Shown: positions 23,465 through 33,664 of the stretch, piece after piece
Layout: each line of letters starts with the position of its first letter
Numbering within the stretch: position 1 is the stretch's first letter
Source of the DNA: an uncultured Lachnospiraceae bacterium
Lineage (GTDB): Bacteria > Bacillota > Clostridia > Lachnospirales > Lachnospiraceae
Reading direction: 5' to 3'
DNA: 64,000 bases
Assembly: GCA_902780405.1 (NCBI GenBank)
Contig: CACZFI010000001.1
Coordinates: forward strand, 62,001-126,000
Position numbers and translations under genes: made by a program
The notes under the pieces: generated by a model
Seen by the model: only the letters and a program-made list of their open reading frames with translations
The model's database searches: none
What the model was told of the DNA's origin: nothing

Positions 23465-24565
23465 TTGCGTTTGATACACACAGCGGACATTCATTTGGAA
23501 TCAAGAATGTCCTCCAAATTCGATAAGGATACGGCGAAGGAGCGACGGGCGGAGGTGCTTTCGACATTTCTTCGTCTGATTGACTACGCCGTGGAACAGG
23601 AGGTTTCGGGCATCATCATTGCCGGAGATCTGTTTGATGTTTCCAAGGTCAGTGCGGGTACGCTAAAGTCCATTCGCACGGCCATCGAGAACAATCCCGG
23701 CATCACATTTTTCTATCTGCGAGGAAACCATGACACGGAAGGCTTTACGCTCGGTGGGGAGGAACTCCCGGAGAATCTGAAATTCTTCGACGAGAAGTGG
23801 ACTTCCTATCCGGTAGATGCGGAGGGGCGTGTGGTGATCACCGGAACCGAGGCGGCCGGCGAGATCATGCGCTACGAGGAACTTGCGCTGCCCGAAAATA
23901 CCATCAACATCGTTACCCTGCACGGACAGGAGTGCGAGTACATGCAGCAGGGCGTGGAGGATTGTATTCCGCTTTCCATGCTTCGCGACCGGGGAATCGA
24001 TTACTTGGCACTCGGACACATCCACAGTTACAAACTTGCACCGCTTGATGCGAGAGGCGTGTACTGCTACAGCGGATGCCTGGAGGGCAGAGGATTCGAC
24101 GAGTGCGGAGAGAAGGGCTTTGTACTGCTTGAAATCGATCCCGAGGAGGGAAAGGTGGATCCCGTCTTCATTCCTTTTGCAAAACGCAAATTATACGAGA
24201 TTCCGGTTGACATCAGTCATGTTGAGGATTCGGTTGCTGCCTGCGAGAGGATCGAAGAGCGCCTTAAGAATGACAAAGTAAGCAGCCAGGCAATGCTTAA
24301 GATCATCTTAAACGGTGAGATTTCCGTAGATGCGGAGATATCCACGGAACTTGTGGCGGAACGCCTGTCCGAGGATTATTATTATGTGAAGGTTAAGGAT
24401 GAGACAAGCCCGCATGTGAGCTACGAGGACTATCGCTTAGAAAGCTCACTCAAGGGAGAATTTGTGAGAAAGGTCTATGCATCTGCCGACCTTTCGGATG
24501 ACATGAAGGCGAAAGTCATCCGTTGCGGTATCAAGGCGCTTGCAGGAGAGGAGTTCCTTTCATGA
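23465..24565 (+). CDS. SbcD/YhaO-like metallophosphoesterase (DNA repair exonuclease)
   Basis: A 366-aa protein starting at TTG 23465. The start is fixed by the invariant first motif right after it (IHTADIHLE). The calcineurin-like metal ligands follow in order: GDLFD, RGNHD, VTLHGQE and LGHIHSY. A C-terminal capping domain follows, as in SbcD/Mre11. It acts with an SMC-like ATPase to process DNA ends; the partner is the next gene, overlapping by 4 bp. The pairing and the partner's internal TM helices fit the YhaO-YhaN branch better than classical SbcCD. Confidence 0.92.
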   Translation: MRLIHTADIHLESRMSSKFDKDTAKERRAEVLSTFLRLIDYAVEQEVSGIIIAGDLFDVSKVSAGTLKSIRTAIENNPGITFFYLRGNHDTEGFTLGGEELPENLKFFDEKWTSYPVDAEGRVVITGTEAAGEIMRYEELALPENTINIVTLHGQECEYMQQGVEDCIPLSMLRDRGIDYLALGHIHSYKLAPLDARGVYCYSGCLEGRGFDECGEKGFVLLEIDPEEGKVDPVFIPFAKRKLYEIPVDISHVEDSVAACERIEERLKNDKVSSQAMLKIILNGEISVDAEISTELVAERLSEDYYYVKVKDETSPHVSYEDYRLESSLKGEFVRKVYASADLSDDMKAKVIRCGIKALAGEEFLS

Positions 24566-27051
24566 AGATCATATCCTGTCATATCGAAAACTTCGGAAAA
24601 CTATCCGACAAAACATACGAATTCACGGATGGCGTGAATGTCATCTGCGAGGAAAACGGTGCCGGTAAGAGTACGCTTGCCGCATTTATTTGTGCTGTCT
24701 TCTACGGCTTTGCGGGAGAAGGCAAGCGAAGCGAGATCGAGAATGAAAGAAAGAGATACAAGCCCTGGCAGGGCGGTGTTTATGGCGGCGAGATCACATT
24801 TTCCGCAGGCGGAAAGTCGTATATTGTCACCAGACTCTTCGGTGCCAAGGAAAAAGAAGATGACTTTTTGCTACGAAGTGCCGCAACGGAACTCCCGGTT
24901 ACGGATTACAGCTCTGCCATAGGCGAGGAACTGTTCGGGCTGGATCGGGATTCTTTTTTGCGCACGGTCTTTCTTACGCAGAATGATTTCGCGGCTGAGA
25001 CCACGGGAAGCATCAACGCAAAACTCGGAAATCTGGCGGAGAATACGGGAGACATCGAGACCTATGAAAAGGTGGAGAAGAAACTGGCGGATGCGGTAAA
25101 CAATCTTTCACCTTCGAGAAAGACCGGACAGATCGCAAGAAAGAAAAACACGGTTGCACATCTGAAAGAAGAAGTGCGTCGGATTCCGATCTTAAAGAAG
25201 GCCATCGAAGATCAGAAAGATGTCAGGGATCGTCTCGGAAACGAAAAAAACGAGCTTGCCGAAAAACAACAGACCGTAAAACAAAAGATCTCCGAAGTGG
25301 AGAACTACAATGCGTACAAGAAGGATCAGTCGGCTTACGATGCGATTCTTTCGGAGTTTGAAAGCAGAAAGGGTCAGTACGACAGGGAACGTGCATTCTT
25401 CCCGGGCAATGTGCCCACAGTGGAAGCGTTCGATGCTGCCGTTTTGGATGCGGCCAGGTCCCAGAATCTTACGGAAAACAGTGCATCGTTTACATCTGAC
25501 AATGCGCATATAGCTTCTTTCAAAGATGATGAGATGCTGGAGCGTGTCATCGAAGGATGGGAGGAGCGTACCAAGATCTATCACAGTCTGGCGGCCAAGA
25601 AGGAAAATGCTGAGATTTTCAGACAGCGTGTCGCAGATACCGAGGCAAAGCTTGCCGAGCGCAAACTTGCGGCGGATCAAAGAAAAGCCAGAATGGAAGA
25701 AAAAAAGAAAGAGAAGACAGGCAAGGCGCTCGGCCTTTCACGTGATGCCAGGCGTGACCGGATCCTGGGTATCCTGTCAATCCTCATAGGGCTCTGTGCG
25801 TTTTTTGGCGGCTTAGCCATGCTCCGTACAGACCGTCTGGTGGCAATTACCCTGATGATCGCAGGCACCCTGCTCGGTATGCTCGGACTTGCGCTTTCCA
25901 TCGTTTCTGCGAGCAAAAAGCGTGAGGCCGGACTTTTGGATGAACAGAATGATGAGACACAGGGAATGGACGATGACTTTCGCAGTATCGCCATGGAAAA
26001 AAAGAGTCTCGATGAATCAAAGGCACGTCTTGCCGCAATTATCGATGAGATAGAGCACGAGGAAGAAATCCTTGCGACACGCGATGCCGAGACCGGAAGG
26101 TTTTGCGAGGCGAACGGCATCCCGTTTAGGGAAGAAGGTATGGTCAATGCATTGGCGGAGTTCAAAAACGCCGTCCGCGTCAGCCGTGAGAATCAGGGAA
26201 AACGTTCGGAGATGGAGAAGGCCGAAGCCGAGATCACAAACAGGATCAACGCTTTCTTTTCGGATATGAGTATCGTAAAGCGGGAGGATGCGCAGCAACA
26301 GTTGCTTGAACTTAAGGACCGCGCACTCAATGTGTTCAGTGCGGAGGAGGAACTCCGTCAGGTGAAGGAACGAAAGGAGACCTTTGAGGCAGAACACGAT
26401 ATCGAGGAGATTCGAAACGTGCTGTCGGCCCATCCCGAGTACGACGGACTCTCCTTTGACACGCTTTCCGAAGAAATGACGGATATCGGTGACAGGATGT
26501 CAGCAGTGACGGATGCGCTTGCGGAAGAAACCGGAAAGCTTACAACGCTCAGGGATGAACTCGATGCGCTGCTTTTGACCGAGGAAGAGTTAAAGAGCGA
26601 AGAAGAGGAACTTCGGGTATTGGAAGAACGTCTTACGGTGGTAGAACTTGCCAAGCGTTATCTCGACGAGGCCAAGGTGTCCTTCACCGCACGTTATATG
26701 GAACCGGTGAAAACCGGATTCTCCAAGTATTATGATATCCTTGCGGGCATCACGGCAGATGATTATGTGCTCGATGCCAATATGACGCTTCTTGCCAAGG
26801 AAGCCGGTCTTCCGAGAAACATCAGGCTCTTGAGCCAGGGCAGACAGGATCTCCTTGATATCTGTATGCGTATGGCCCTGGTGGACGGCATGTATGAGGA
26901 AGAGAAGCCCTTCGTGGTGATGGACGATCCGTTTGTAAACCTGGATGACGACAAGGTGAAAAGCGGCTTTTCGCTTTTGGATGAGATCGGCAGAGAGTAT
27001 CAGGTGATCTATTTCACCTGTCACAGGAGCCGTGCGAGGAGGAGCTTATGA
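24562..27051 (+). CDS. YhaN/SbcC-like SMC-type ATPase with central membrane segments
   Basis: An 829-aa protein starting at the ATG that overlaps the stop of the nuclease gene. The Walker A motif is ENGAGKST (residues 31-38). Two long coiled-coil arms flank a central hydrophobic hairpin (GILSILIGLCAFFGGLAML and a second helix around residues 440-460). YhaN proteins have this and SbcC does not. The C-terminal ABC signature is LLSQGRQDLLD, with Walker B VVMDDPFVNLDD. The complex with the upstream metallophosphoesterase probably tethers DNA-end processing to the membrane. The next gene overlaps by 4 bp. Confidence 0.9.
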   Translation: MKIISCHIENFGKLSDKTYEFTDGVNVICEENGAGKSTLAAFICAVFYGFAGEGKRSEIENERKRYKPWQGGVYGGEITFSAGGKSYIVTRLFGAKEKEDDFLLRSAATELPVTDYSSAIGEELFGLDRDSFLRTVFLTQNDFAAETTGSINAKLGNLAENTGDIETYEKVEKKLADAVNNLSPSRKTGQIARKKNTVAHLKEEVRRIPILKKAIEDQKDVRDRLGNEKNELAEKQQTVKQKISEVENYNAYKKDQSAYDAILSEFESRKGQYDRERAFFPGNVPTVEAFDAAVLDAARSQNLTENSASFTSDNAHIASFKDDEMLERVIEGWEERTKIYHSLAAKKENAEIFRQRVADTEAKLAERKLAADQRKARMEEKKKEKTGKALGLSRDARRDRILGILSILIGLCAFFGGLAMLRTDRLVAITLMIAGTLLGMLGLALSIVSASKKREAGLLDEQNDETQGMDDDFRSIAMEKKSLDESKARLAAIIDEIEHEEEILATRDAETGRFCEANGIPFREEGMVNALAEFKNAVRVSRENQGKRSEMEKAEAEITNRINAFFSDMSIVKREDAQQQLLELKDRALNVFSAEEELRQVKERKETFEAEHDIEEIRNVLSAHPEYDGLSFDTLSEEMTDIGDRMSAVTDALAEETGKLTTLRDELDALLLTEEELKSEEEELRVLEERLTVVELAKRYLDEAKVSFTARYMEPVKTGFSKYYDILAGITADDYVLDANMTLLAKEAGLPRNIRLLSQGRQDLLDICMRMALVDGMYEEEKPFVVMDDPFVNLDDDKVKSGFSLLDEIGREYQVIYFTCHRSRARRSL

Positions 27052-27497
27052 TTTCTGAAGAAGTGATTCGCGGACTGATCCTTTCAGCCATGGCAGCAAG
27101 GGAATATGCTTATGCACCCTATTCCGGATTTGCGGTCGGAGCAGCACTTCTTGCGACGGACGTTGATGCGGAACTGATGGATGTGGACTTGGGAGGCGTT
27201 GTGGTTACGGGATGCAACCTGGAAAATGCATCCTACCCGGCGGGAATCTGCGCAGAGCGGACCGCATTTTCCAAAGCGCTTTCGGAGGGTTACCGGGCCT
27301 TCTCGGCCATCGCCGTTATCGGCGGAAAAGAAGATGATACAAAGGCAGTGAGCCCTTGTGGTATCTGCAGACAGTTTATGTCCGAGTTTACAAACCCGGA
27401 TACATTTTACGTGATCATGGCATCCGACTGTGATCACTATAAGGTACGGCTTCTGTCGGAACTTCTGCCCGACAGTTTCGGACCGAAGGATTTATAA
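27048..27497 (+). CDS. cdd: Cytidine deaminase
   Basis: A 149-aa protein with the zinc-dependent cytidine deaminase signature. CAER (Cys68, Glu70) supplies one zinc ligand and the catalytic acid, and PCGIC (Cys104, Cys107) the other ligands. YAPYSGFAVGAALL is the typical N-terminal pyrimidine-binding block. It converts cytidine or deoxycytidine to uridine or deoxyuridine in pyrimidine salvage. The protein is slightly longer than the usual ~130 aa because of an acidic insertion (DVDAELMDVDLGG). Translation is coupled to the YhaN-like gene by a 4-bp overlap. Confidence 0.93.
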   Translation: MISEEVIRGLILSAMAAREYAYAPYSGFAVGAALLATDVDAELMDVDLGGVVVTGCNLENASYPAGICAERTAFSKALSEGYRAFSAIAVIGGKEDDTKAVSPCGICRQFMSEFTNPDTFYVIMASDCDHYKVRLLSELLPDSFGPKDL

Positions 27498-27516
27498 AAC
27501 GGAGGAACAAAGATAC

Positions 27517-30435
27517 ATGTTGGATATGAAAAAACTATCGGCATACGAGCTTCTGGAAGAGCAGGATCTTCCGGAGGTACAGGGAAAAGGATACGTGCTG
27601 TCTCACAAGAAGACGAAGGCCCGTGTCCTTTTGGTATTAAATGAAGATAAGAACAAGGTCTTCACCATCGGATTTCGGACACCGCCCGCGGATGATACGG
27701 GCGTGCCGCATATTACGGAGCATTCCGTGCTCTGCGGATCCAAGGAATTCCCGGTGAAGGATCCCTTCGTCGAGCTTGCGAAGGGCTCGTTAAATACATT
27801 CTTAAATGCAATGACTTATGCGGACAAGACGGTTTATCCCGTGGCGAGCATGAACGATGCGGACTTCCACAACCTCATGCACGTATACCTTGACGCGGTC
27901 TTTTATCCGAATATCTACGAGCGCTCAGAGATCCTCATGCAGGAGGGCTGGCATTATGAGCTCGATGACGACGGAGAACTTACGGTCAACGGCGTCGTAT
28001 ACAATGAGATGCGCGGCGTGTATTCATCCGCAGACCAGCAGCTTGCAAGAGAGATTCAGAGTTCCCTGCTTACCGGTGCACCCTACGGCTACGACTCGGG
28101 CGGAGATCCGGCGGCGATCACCAAGCTTACCCAGGCGGACTTCGAACAGTTCCACAGGACATACTATCATCCGAGTAACAGCTACATCTATCTCTACGGA
28201 GATCTGGACGCGGAGAAAGAACTTGCGTTTATCGACGAAAAGTATCTTTCCGATTTTGACTATCTCAAGGTGGATTCGGAAATCGGTCTGACCGAAGCAT
28301 TTTCCGCGCCGGTGCATCTTGTGGACACCTACTCCCTTGCGGAAGGGGATGAGGAAAAAGACAACACCTACCTGTCCTACAATGCGGTTGTGGGAGAGAG
28401 CAAAAATGTGCTTTTGACCATGGCGTTTTCCATCCTGTCACAGGTGCTGCTCGACGTACCCGGAGCGCCGCTTAAGAAGGCACTGATCGATGCGGGCGTC
28501 GGCAAGGATGTATATTCTTCTTTTGACGACGGGATTAGACAGCCGGTCTTTTCCGTGATCGCTCAGAATGCAAACCCGGAGGATGAGGCACGTTTTATCG
28601 AGATCATTGAAACCACGATCAGAGAGATCTGTGAGAAGGGCGTCAACAAGCGGTCCCTCGAGGCCGCGATCAATCACTTGGAGTTCAGACACAAGGAGGC
28701 CAACTTCGGCAGATTCCCGAAGGGACTGATGTACGGTCTCGACGCATTTAACACCTGGCTCTATGATGACAGCATGGCGCTGACGCTCTTTACCATGAAT
28801 CCTGTATTTAAGGAGTTAAGACAGAAGGTCGGCACCGGATACTATGAGGATCTTTTAAAGACCTATATCCTCGATAACCCGCATAAGTCCCAGGTGATCC
28901 TGATGCCCGAGAAGGGGAAGACGGGACGCGAGGATGAGAAGAAAAAGAAGGAACTTGCGGCCTACAAGGCAACGCTTTCCGAAAAAGAGATCCAGAGCAT
29001 CGATGAGACAGCAAAGCATCTGAAGGCGTACCAGAGCGAGCCCTCCACACCGGAGGAACTTGCGACCATCCCCCTGCTTGCGATCTCTGATATCGACAGG
29101 GAAGCAAAAAAGATCAACAACACCTTCAGTGAGATAGAGATGGTGAAGGTTGTAAGCCACAAGATCTTCACCAACGGGATTTCCTACGTGAACCTGGTGT
29201 TCAATATGGATGACCTTCGCTATGACAGATACCCTTATGTATCTTTGCTTACGGACATCCTCAAGTATGTGGATACGGAAAAACACACCATGAACGAGAT
29301 GGCGGCGGAGATCGACTACCACACCGGCGGTATCGGATTTTCTACCGTGGTTTCAAGCATCGAGCGCGGAGAAAAGCCTTTTACGGTACAATTCTCCACC
29401 AATATCAAGTGTCTCGATGAGAAGCTTCCCGTTGCGTTTGAACTGACGGAAGAATTGCTCTTTTCTTCAAAACTTGACGACAGGAAGCGACTTCGCGAGA
29501 TCATTGCGGAATGTCGCGCAAATCTGAAGAACGACATCACGTCTTCCGGTCACAATATGGCTGCGGCAAGAGCGATGTCTTATATCTCCGATGCGTACTA
29601 TGCAAAGGAACTTCTGGAAGGTATCAGCTACTATGAGTTCTTGGCAGACCTGGATGATCATTTCGATGAGAAATGTGACGAACTGGTCGAGATGCTCTCC
29701 ACCGTGATCGGAGAACTGCTTTCAAGAGGCAACCTGATCGTGAATTTCACGTCGGATCTGGATGTGAAAGAAGCACTGGGCAAGCCGCTTACGAAACTTT
29801 CCAACATGCTCTCGACGAGGCTTGCCTTCGACAAGGAAGATAAGATCGAAGTGAAGACATTAAACGAGGGATTTATGAGCGCAAGCCAGGTGCAGTACGT
29901 GGCGACAGCAGGAGACTTCTCAAAGAAGGGCCTTACATTTACCGGAGCGCTTGATGTACTTTCCACCATCTTTTCCTACGACTACCTGTGGATCAATGTC
30001 CGTGTGAAAGGTGGCGCCTACGGATCGATGTGCGGTTTCCAGAGAACCGGAATTTCGTACTTTACTTCCTACAGAGATCCGAACCTCATGAAGACTTACG
30101 AGATCTATCAAAAGGCTGCGGACTACGTTGCTCATTTTGACTGTGACGAACGCGACCTGACGAAGTATATCATCGGTGCGATCGCGAAGATGGATATGCC
30201 GCTCACGCCTTCGGCGGAAGGAAGCTTCTCCTTCGGCATGTATATCAAAGGTCTGACCGACGAAGATCTGCAGAGGGAACGTGATGAGGTGCTTGCAACC
30301 GACGTTTGTGCAATCCGGAATCTGGCACCGTATGTGGCCGCCCTGTCCGAAAGCAATATCCTTGTGGCCATCGGTGATGAGAACAAGATCAAAAAAGAAC
30401 AGGCACATTTTAACGAATTAAAGGAGATCAAGTGA
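27517..30435 (+). CDS. M16C-family zinc metalloprotease (presequence-protease type)
   Basis: A 972-aa protein. The start is ATG 27517 behind a GGAGG site; an earlier in-frame codon lies inside cdd. The zinc motif HxxEH is HITEH at residues 65-69, and the distal Glu lies in the following helix (LNAMTYADKTVYP region). The protein is long enough for the four M16 domains in one chain, and the second half includes the family's R/Y region, VRVKGGAYGSMCGF. These enzymes degrade peptides inside a closed chamber. It is likely cytosolic; it has no signal peptide. It overlaps the start of era by one base. Confidence 0.93.
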   Translation: MLDMKKLSAYELLEEQDLPEVQGKGYVLSHKKTKARVLLVLNEDKNKVFTIGFRTPPADDTGVPHITEHSVLCGSKEFPVKDPFVELAKGSLNTFLNAMTYADKTVYPVASMNDADFHNLMHVYLDAVFYPNIYERSEILMQEGWHYELDDDGELTVNGVVYNEMRGVYSSADQQLAREIQSSLLTGAPYGYDSGGDPAAITKLTQADFEQFHRTYYHPSNSYIYLYGDLDAEKELAFIDEKYLSDFDYLKVDSEIGLTEAFSAPVHLVDTYSLAEGDEEKDNTYLSYNAVVGESKNVLLTMAFSILSQVLLDVPGAPLKKALIDAGVGKDVYSSFDDGIRQPVFSVIAQNANPEDEARFIEIIETTIREICEKGVNKRSLEAAINHLEFRHKEANFGRFPKGLMYGLDAFNTWLYDDSMALTLFTMNPVFKELRQKVGTGYYEDLLKTYILDNPHKSQVILMPEKGKTGREDEKKKKELAAYKATLSEKEIQSIDETAKHLKAYQSEPSTPEELATIPLLAISDIDREAKKINNTFSEIEMVKVVSHKIFTNGISYVNLVFNMDDLRYDRYPYVSLLTDILKYVDTEKHTMNEMAAEIDYHTGGIGFSTVVSSIERGEKPFTVQFSTNIKCLDEKLPVAFELTEELLFSSKLDDRKRLREIIAECRANLKNDITSSGHNMAAARAMSYISDAYYAKELLEGISYYEFLADLDDHFDEKCDELVEMLSTVIGELLSRGNLIVNFTSDLDVKEALGKPLTKLSNMLSTRLAFDKEDKIEVKTLNEGFMSASQVQYVATAGDFSKKGLTFTGALDVLSTIFSYDYLWINVRVKGGAYGSMCGFQRTGISYFTSYRDPNLMKTYEIYQKAADYVAHFDCDERDLTKYIIGAIAKMDMPLTPSAEGSFSFGMYIKGLTDEDLQRERDEVLATDVCAIRNLAPYVAALSESNILVAIGDENKIKKEQAHFNELKEIK

Positions 30436-31340
30436 TGCAGGAAGGCACATTTAAATCAGGCTTTTGCGCCATCATCGGAAGACCGAACGTGGGAAAGTCC
30501 ACGCTGATGAATCACCTGATCGGACAGAAGATCGCCATTACAAGCAAGAAGGCTCAGACCACCAGAAACAGGATCCAGACCGTGTTTACGGATGAGGAGG
30601 CGCAGATCGTCTTCCTCGACACACCGGGCATCAATCGTGCCAAAAACAAACTCGGGACCTACATGGTAAATGTGGCCGAGAATACCCTGTCCGAGGTGGA
30701 TGCGGTGCTCTGGGTGGTGGAGGCGACCAACTACGTCGGTGCCGGCGAACAGCATATCCTGGAACTCCTTAAAAAAGTCAAAACACCGGTTATCCTTGTG
30801 ATCAATAAGATTGATACCGTGGACGAAGCGGGGATCGCAGAGGCGATCACCACCTATAAGGATCTGGCGGAATTTGCGGCGGTGGTCCCGGTATCCGCGT
30901 TAAAGGATGACAATACAAATACACTTCTTTCCGTCTTGAAGCAGGAGATGCCCAAGGGACCGATGTACTTCGACCCGGATACACTTACGGATCAGCCGGA
31001 GCGTCAGATTGCGGCAGAGATGGTAAGAGAGCAGGCGCTTCGACTGCTCGACGCGGAGATTCCGCACGGGATTGCGGTTGTGATCGATCGCATGAAAGAA
31101 CGTCCGGACGGCAGACTGGTGGATATCGATGCTACCATTATCTGCGAAAGGGACAGTCACAAGGGCATCATCATCGGCAAGCAGGGCGCCATGTTAAAAA
31201 AGATCGGCACGGGTGCGCGAAAGAGCATCGAAGCGCTGCTCGGTCTTAAGGTGAATCTGAAACTATGGGTGAAGGTCAAGAAGAACTGGAGAGACAGCGA
31301 CACACTTCTTAAGAACTTCGGCTATCATGAGGATGAGTAG
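30435..31340 (+). CDS. era: GTPase Era
   Basis: A 301-aa protein. I choose ATG 30435, one codon after a possible GTG. G1 is GRPNVGKS (residues 15-22), G3 is DTPGI and G4 is NKID. The C-terminal KH domain has GIIIGKQGAMLKKIG. Era binds 16S rRNA and assists 30S maturation. It lies directly upstream of recO, a frequent neighbour in Firmicutes. Family and length are standard. Confidence 0.98.
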   Translation: MQEGTFKSGFCAIIGRPNVGKSTLMNHLIGQKIAITSKKAQTTRNRIQTVFTDEEAQIVFLDTPGINRAKNKLGTYMVNVAENTLSEVDAVLWVVEATNYVGAGEQHILELLKKVKTPVILVINKIDTVDEAGIAEAITTYKDLAEFAAVVPVSALKDDNTNTLLSVLKQEMPKGPMYFDPDTLTDQPERQIAAEMVREQALRLLDAEIPHGIAVVIDRMKERPDGRLVDIDATIICERDSHKGIIIGKQGAMLKKIGTGARKSIEALLGLKVNLKLWVKVKKNWRDSDTLLKNFGYHEDE

Positions 31341-31343
31341 TCT

Positions 31344-32081
31344 ATGTATGAAGAGGAGATCGTGACAGGGATCGTCCTGTACGGTTCGGATCTAAAAGAA
31401 TACGACAGACGACTGGTGATACTCACCAAAGAACGCGGCAAGATCACCGTCTTCGCCAACGGCGCAAGACGGATGAACAGCCGCTTTCTTGCTGCGACGA
31501 GATCCTATGCCATGGGAAGCTTCACGGTGCGACCGGGAAGGGATTCCTATACGCTTATGAAGGCGGAGATCACGGAACGTTTTTCCGAGCTTGAGGCTGA
31601 TATCGAAAAACTCTGTTACGCAGCTTATTTTTGCGAGTTCATGTCCTATTACACAAGGGAGGGAGACTTCTGCGTCAACCATCTAAACCTTCTTTATACG
31701 GCGTTAAAGGCGCTGATCGCCGGACATCAGCCGCTGTCACTGATCAGGAATATATACGAACTTCGCCTGATGGCTTTGGAGGGGCAGGGACTCTTTGCGG
31801 ACCGCTGCGTGTTGTGCGGGGCCGAAAAGGCAACCGTCTATCACGGCACAAAGGGTGGTATGCTCTGCGAGGACTGCGCAAAGAAGACGCCGGGCGGAAG
31901 AAGGCTTTCCGAAACGGTACTTTATACGCTTTCCTATATTGCGGTAAGTCCCTTCGAAAAACTCTTTTCTTTCAACCTTAAGGAAGAGGCGGCAGCGGAA
32001 CTTTCCGCGGTTGTGGAAGACTTTCGGGGAAGATATGTGGAACGGCAGTTTAATTCCCTTGAAATCCTCAAGGGATTATAG
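31344..32081 (+). CDS. recO: DNA repair protein RecO
   Basis: A 245-aa protein of normal length. The N-terminal OB fold (VTGIVLYGSDLKEYDRRLVIL, NGARR) is followed by a helical domain and a four-cysteine zinc knuckle (CVLCG ... CEDC, about residues 156-180). RecO loads RecA onto SSB-coated DNA with RecR. The gene lies 3 bp after era. A short CCCTTGA/TCAAGGG hairpin sits inside its last codons. Confidence 0.95.
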   Translation: MYEEEIVTGIVLYGSDLKEYDRRLVILTKERGKITVFANGARRMNSRFLAATRSYAMGSFTVRPGRDSYTLMKAEITERFSELEADIEKLCYAAYFCEFMSYYTREGDFCVNHLNLLYTALKALIAGHQPLSLIRNIYELRLMALEGQGLFADRCVLCGAEKATVYHGTKGGMLCEDCAKKTPGGRRLSETVLYTLSYIAVSPFEKLFSFNLKEEAAAELSAVVEDFRGRYVERQFNSLEILKGL

Positions 32082-32094
32082 TATCATACGTGCT

Positions 32095-32138
32095 GTCCGC
32101 TTCTAAGGTGCGGACCAAATTCGCCACACTCCGGTGGC
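32095..32138 (+). other. Two short hairpins in the recO-glyS spacer
   Basis: GTCCGC (32095-32100) pairs with GCGGAC (32110-32115), and GCCAC (32123-32127) pairs with GTGGC (32134-32138). There is no T run, T-box sequence or clear promoter. They may be a processing or stabilising structure in the leader of the synthetase mRNA. Confidence 0.4.
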
Positions 32139-32160
32139 AGAAGAAAGTGAGGAACATAAC

Positions 32161-33552
32161 ATGGAAAAAACAATGGACAAAATCGAAGCTCTTGCAAAGT
32201 CCAGAGGCTTCATCTATCCGGGCTCCGAGATCTACGGCGGTCTTGCCAACACCTGGGATTACGGTAATCTCGGCGTTGAGTTCAAGAACAACGTCAAGCG
32301 CGCCTGGTGGAAAAAGTTCATCCAGGAGAACCCCTACAACGTGGGCGTTGACTGTGCGATTCTGATGAACCCCCAGACATGGGTGGCATCCGGACACTTG
32401 GGCAGCTTTTCGGATCCTTTGATGGATTGCCGCGAGTGTAACGAGCGTTTCCGCGCGGACAACCTGATCGAGGATTTTGCATCCGAGCACGGCATCGCTT
32501 TGGAAGGATCCGTGGATGGATGGTCCAATGAAGATATGAAGAAATTCATCGACGAGCATAAGATTCCCTGCCCGTCCTGCGGAAAGCACAACTTTACCGA
32601 TATCCGTCAGTTCAACCTGATGTTCAAGACCTTCCAGGGCGTAACCGAGGATGCGAAGAATACCGTATACCTTCGCCCCGAGACGGCTCAAGGTATCTTT
32701 GTCAACTTTAAAAATGTACAGAGAACTTCAAGAAAGAAAGTACCCTTCGGTATCGGACAGGTCGGCAAGTCCTTCCGTAACGAGATCACACCGGGTAACT
32801 TTACCTTCCGTACGAGAGAGTTCGAGCAGATGGAGCTTGAGTTCTTCTGCAAGCCCGGCACGGATCTTGAGTGGTTTGAGTATTGGAGAAACTTCTGTTA
32901 TCAGTGGCTTTTAGACCTCGGCATCAAGGCTGAGAACTTAAGACTTCGCGATCATGACAAGGAAGAGCTTTCCTTCTACAGCAACGCGACCACCGATATT
33001 GAGTATGCATTCCCCTTCACCGACTGGGGTGAGCTCTGGGGTATTGCGGATCGTACCGACTACGATCTTACACAGCACCAGAATACGTCCGGTGAGCCGA
33101 TGGAATACTTCGACGACGAGTCCAAGGAGAAGTATATCCCTTACGTGATCGAGCCGTCACTCGGCGCTGACCGCGTGGTTCTTGCGTTCCTGTGCGAGGC
33201 TTATGACGAGGAGGAACTCCCCGGAGGCGATATGCGTACCGTGCTTCGTTTCCATCCTGCACTTGCACCCGTAAAGATCGGCGTGCTTCCGCTTTCCAAG
33301 AAGCTCGACGAGGGTGCGGAGAAGGTTTACGCAGAACTTTCCAAGTACTGGAACTGCGAATTTGACGACAGAGGAAACATCGGTAAGCGATACAGAAGAC
33401 AGGATGAGATCGGAACACCGTTCTGCGTAACCTATGACTTTGATTCCGAGACGGACGGTGCGGTTACCGTACGTGATCGCGACAGCATGGAGCAGGAGAG
33501 AGTGAAGATCGAAGATCTCAAGGAATACTTCGAGAAAAAACTCTATTACTAG
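32161..33552 (+). CDS. glyQS: Glycyl-tRNA synthetase (dimeric, class II)
   Basis: A 463-aa single-chain enzyme with the start at ATG 32161 (TGAGG site). Class II motifs are present: RPETAQGIF with [10 protein letters not shown](T)[10 protein letters not shown] (motif 2), and [14 protein letters not shown] (motif 3). CPSCG plus upstream CRECN supply the Cys cluster of this form. It charges tRNA-Gly with glycine. This is the alpha2 form, not the GlyQ/GlyS heterotetramer. It shows no truncation. Confidence 0.97.
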   Translation: MEKTMDKIEALAKSRGFIYPGSEIYGGLANTWDYGNLGVEFKNNVKRAWWKKFIQENPYNVGVDCAILMNPQTWVASGHLGSFSDPLMDCRECNERFRADNLIEDFASEHGIALEGSVDGWSNEDMKKFIDEHKIPCPSCGKHNFTDIRQFNLMFKTFQGVTEDAKNTVYLRPETAQGIFVNFKNVQRTSRKKVPFGIGQVGKSFRNEITPGNFTFRTREFEQMELEFFCKPGTDLEWFEYWRNFCYQWLLDLGIKAENLRLRDHDKEELSFYSNATTDIEYAFPFTDWGELWGIADRTDYDLTQHQNTSGEPMEYFDDESKEKYIPYVIEPSLGADRVVLAFLCEAYDEEELPGGDMRTVLRFHPALAPVKIGVLPLSKKLDEGAEKVYAELSKYWNCEFDDRGNIGKRYRRQDEIGTPFCVTYDFDSETDGAVTVRDRDSMEQERVKIEDLKEYFEKKLYY

Positions 33553-33584
33553 GATAAAATTTGCTTTCATAATAATATCCGATG

Positions 33585-33593
33585 TGTTATAAT
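33585..33593 (+). promoter_or_regulatory. Extended -10 promoter of ppdK
   Basis: TGT followed by TATAAT (33588-33593) forms an extended -10 element. The best -35 (TTTCAT at 17 bp) is weak, which is typical of extended -10 promoters. Confidence 0.7.
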
Positions 33594-33601
33594 TTTGGAT
33601 A

Positions 33602-33635
33602 GCGCATGTGAGACCCGCCATTTGGTCTCACGCGA
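33602..33635 (+). other. 5'-UTR hairpin of ppdK mRNA
   Basis: GTGAGACC (33608-33615) pairs perfectly with GGTCTCAC (33624-33631), with additional GCG/CGC pairing outside. It has no T run and lies right after the expected start site, so it is a 5' stabilising stem rather than a terminator. It lies 15 bp upstream of the AGGAGG site. Confidence 0.6.
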
Positions 33636-33664
33636 AGATAAAAGAAAATCAGGAGGTACAAACA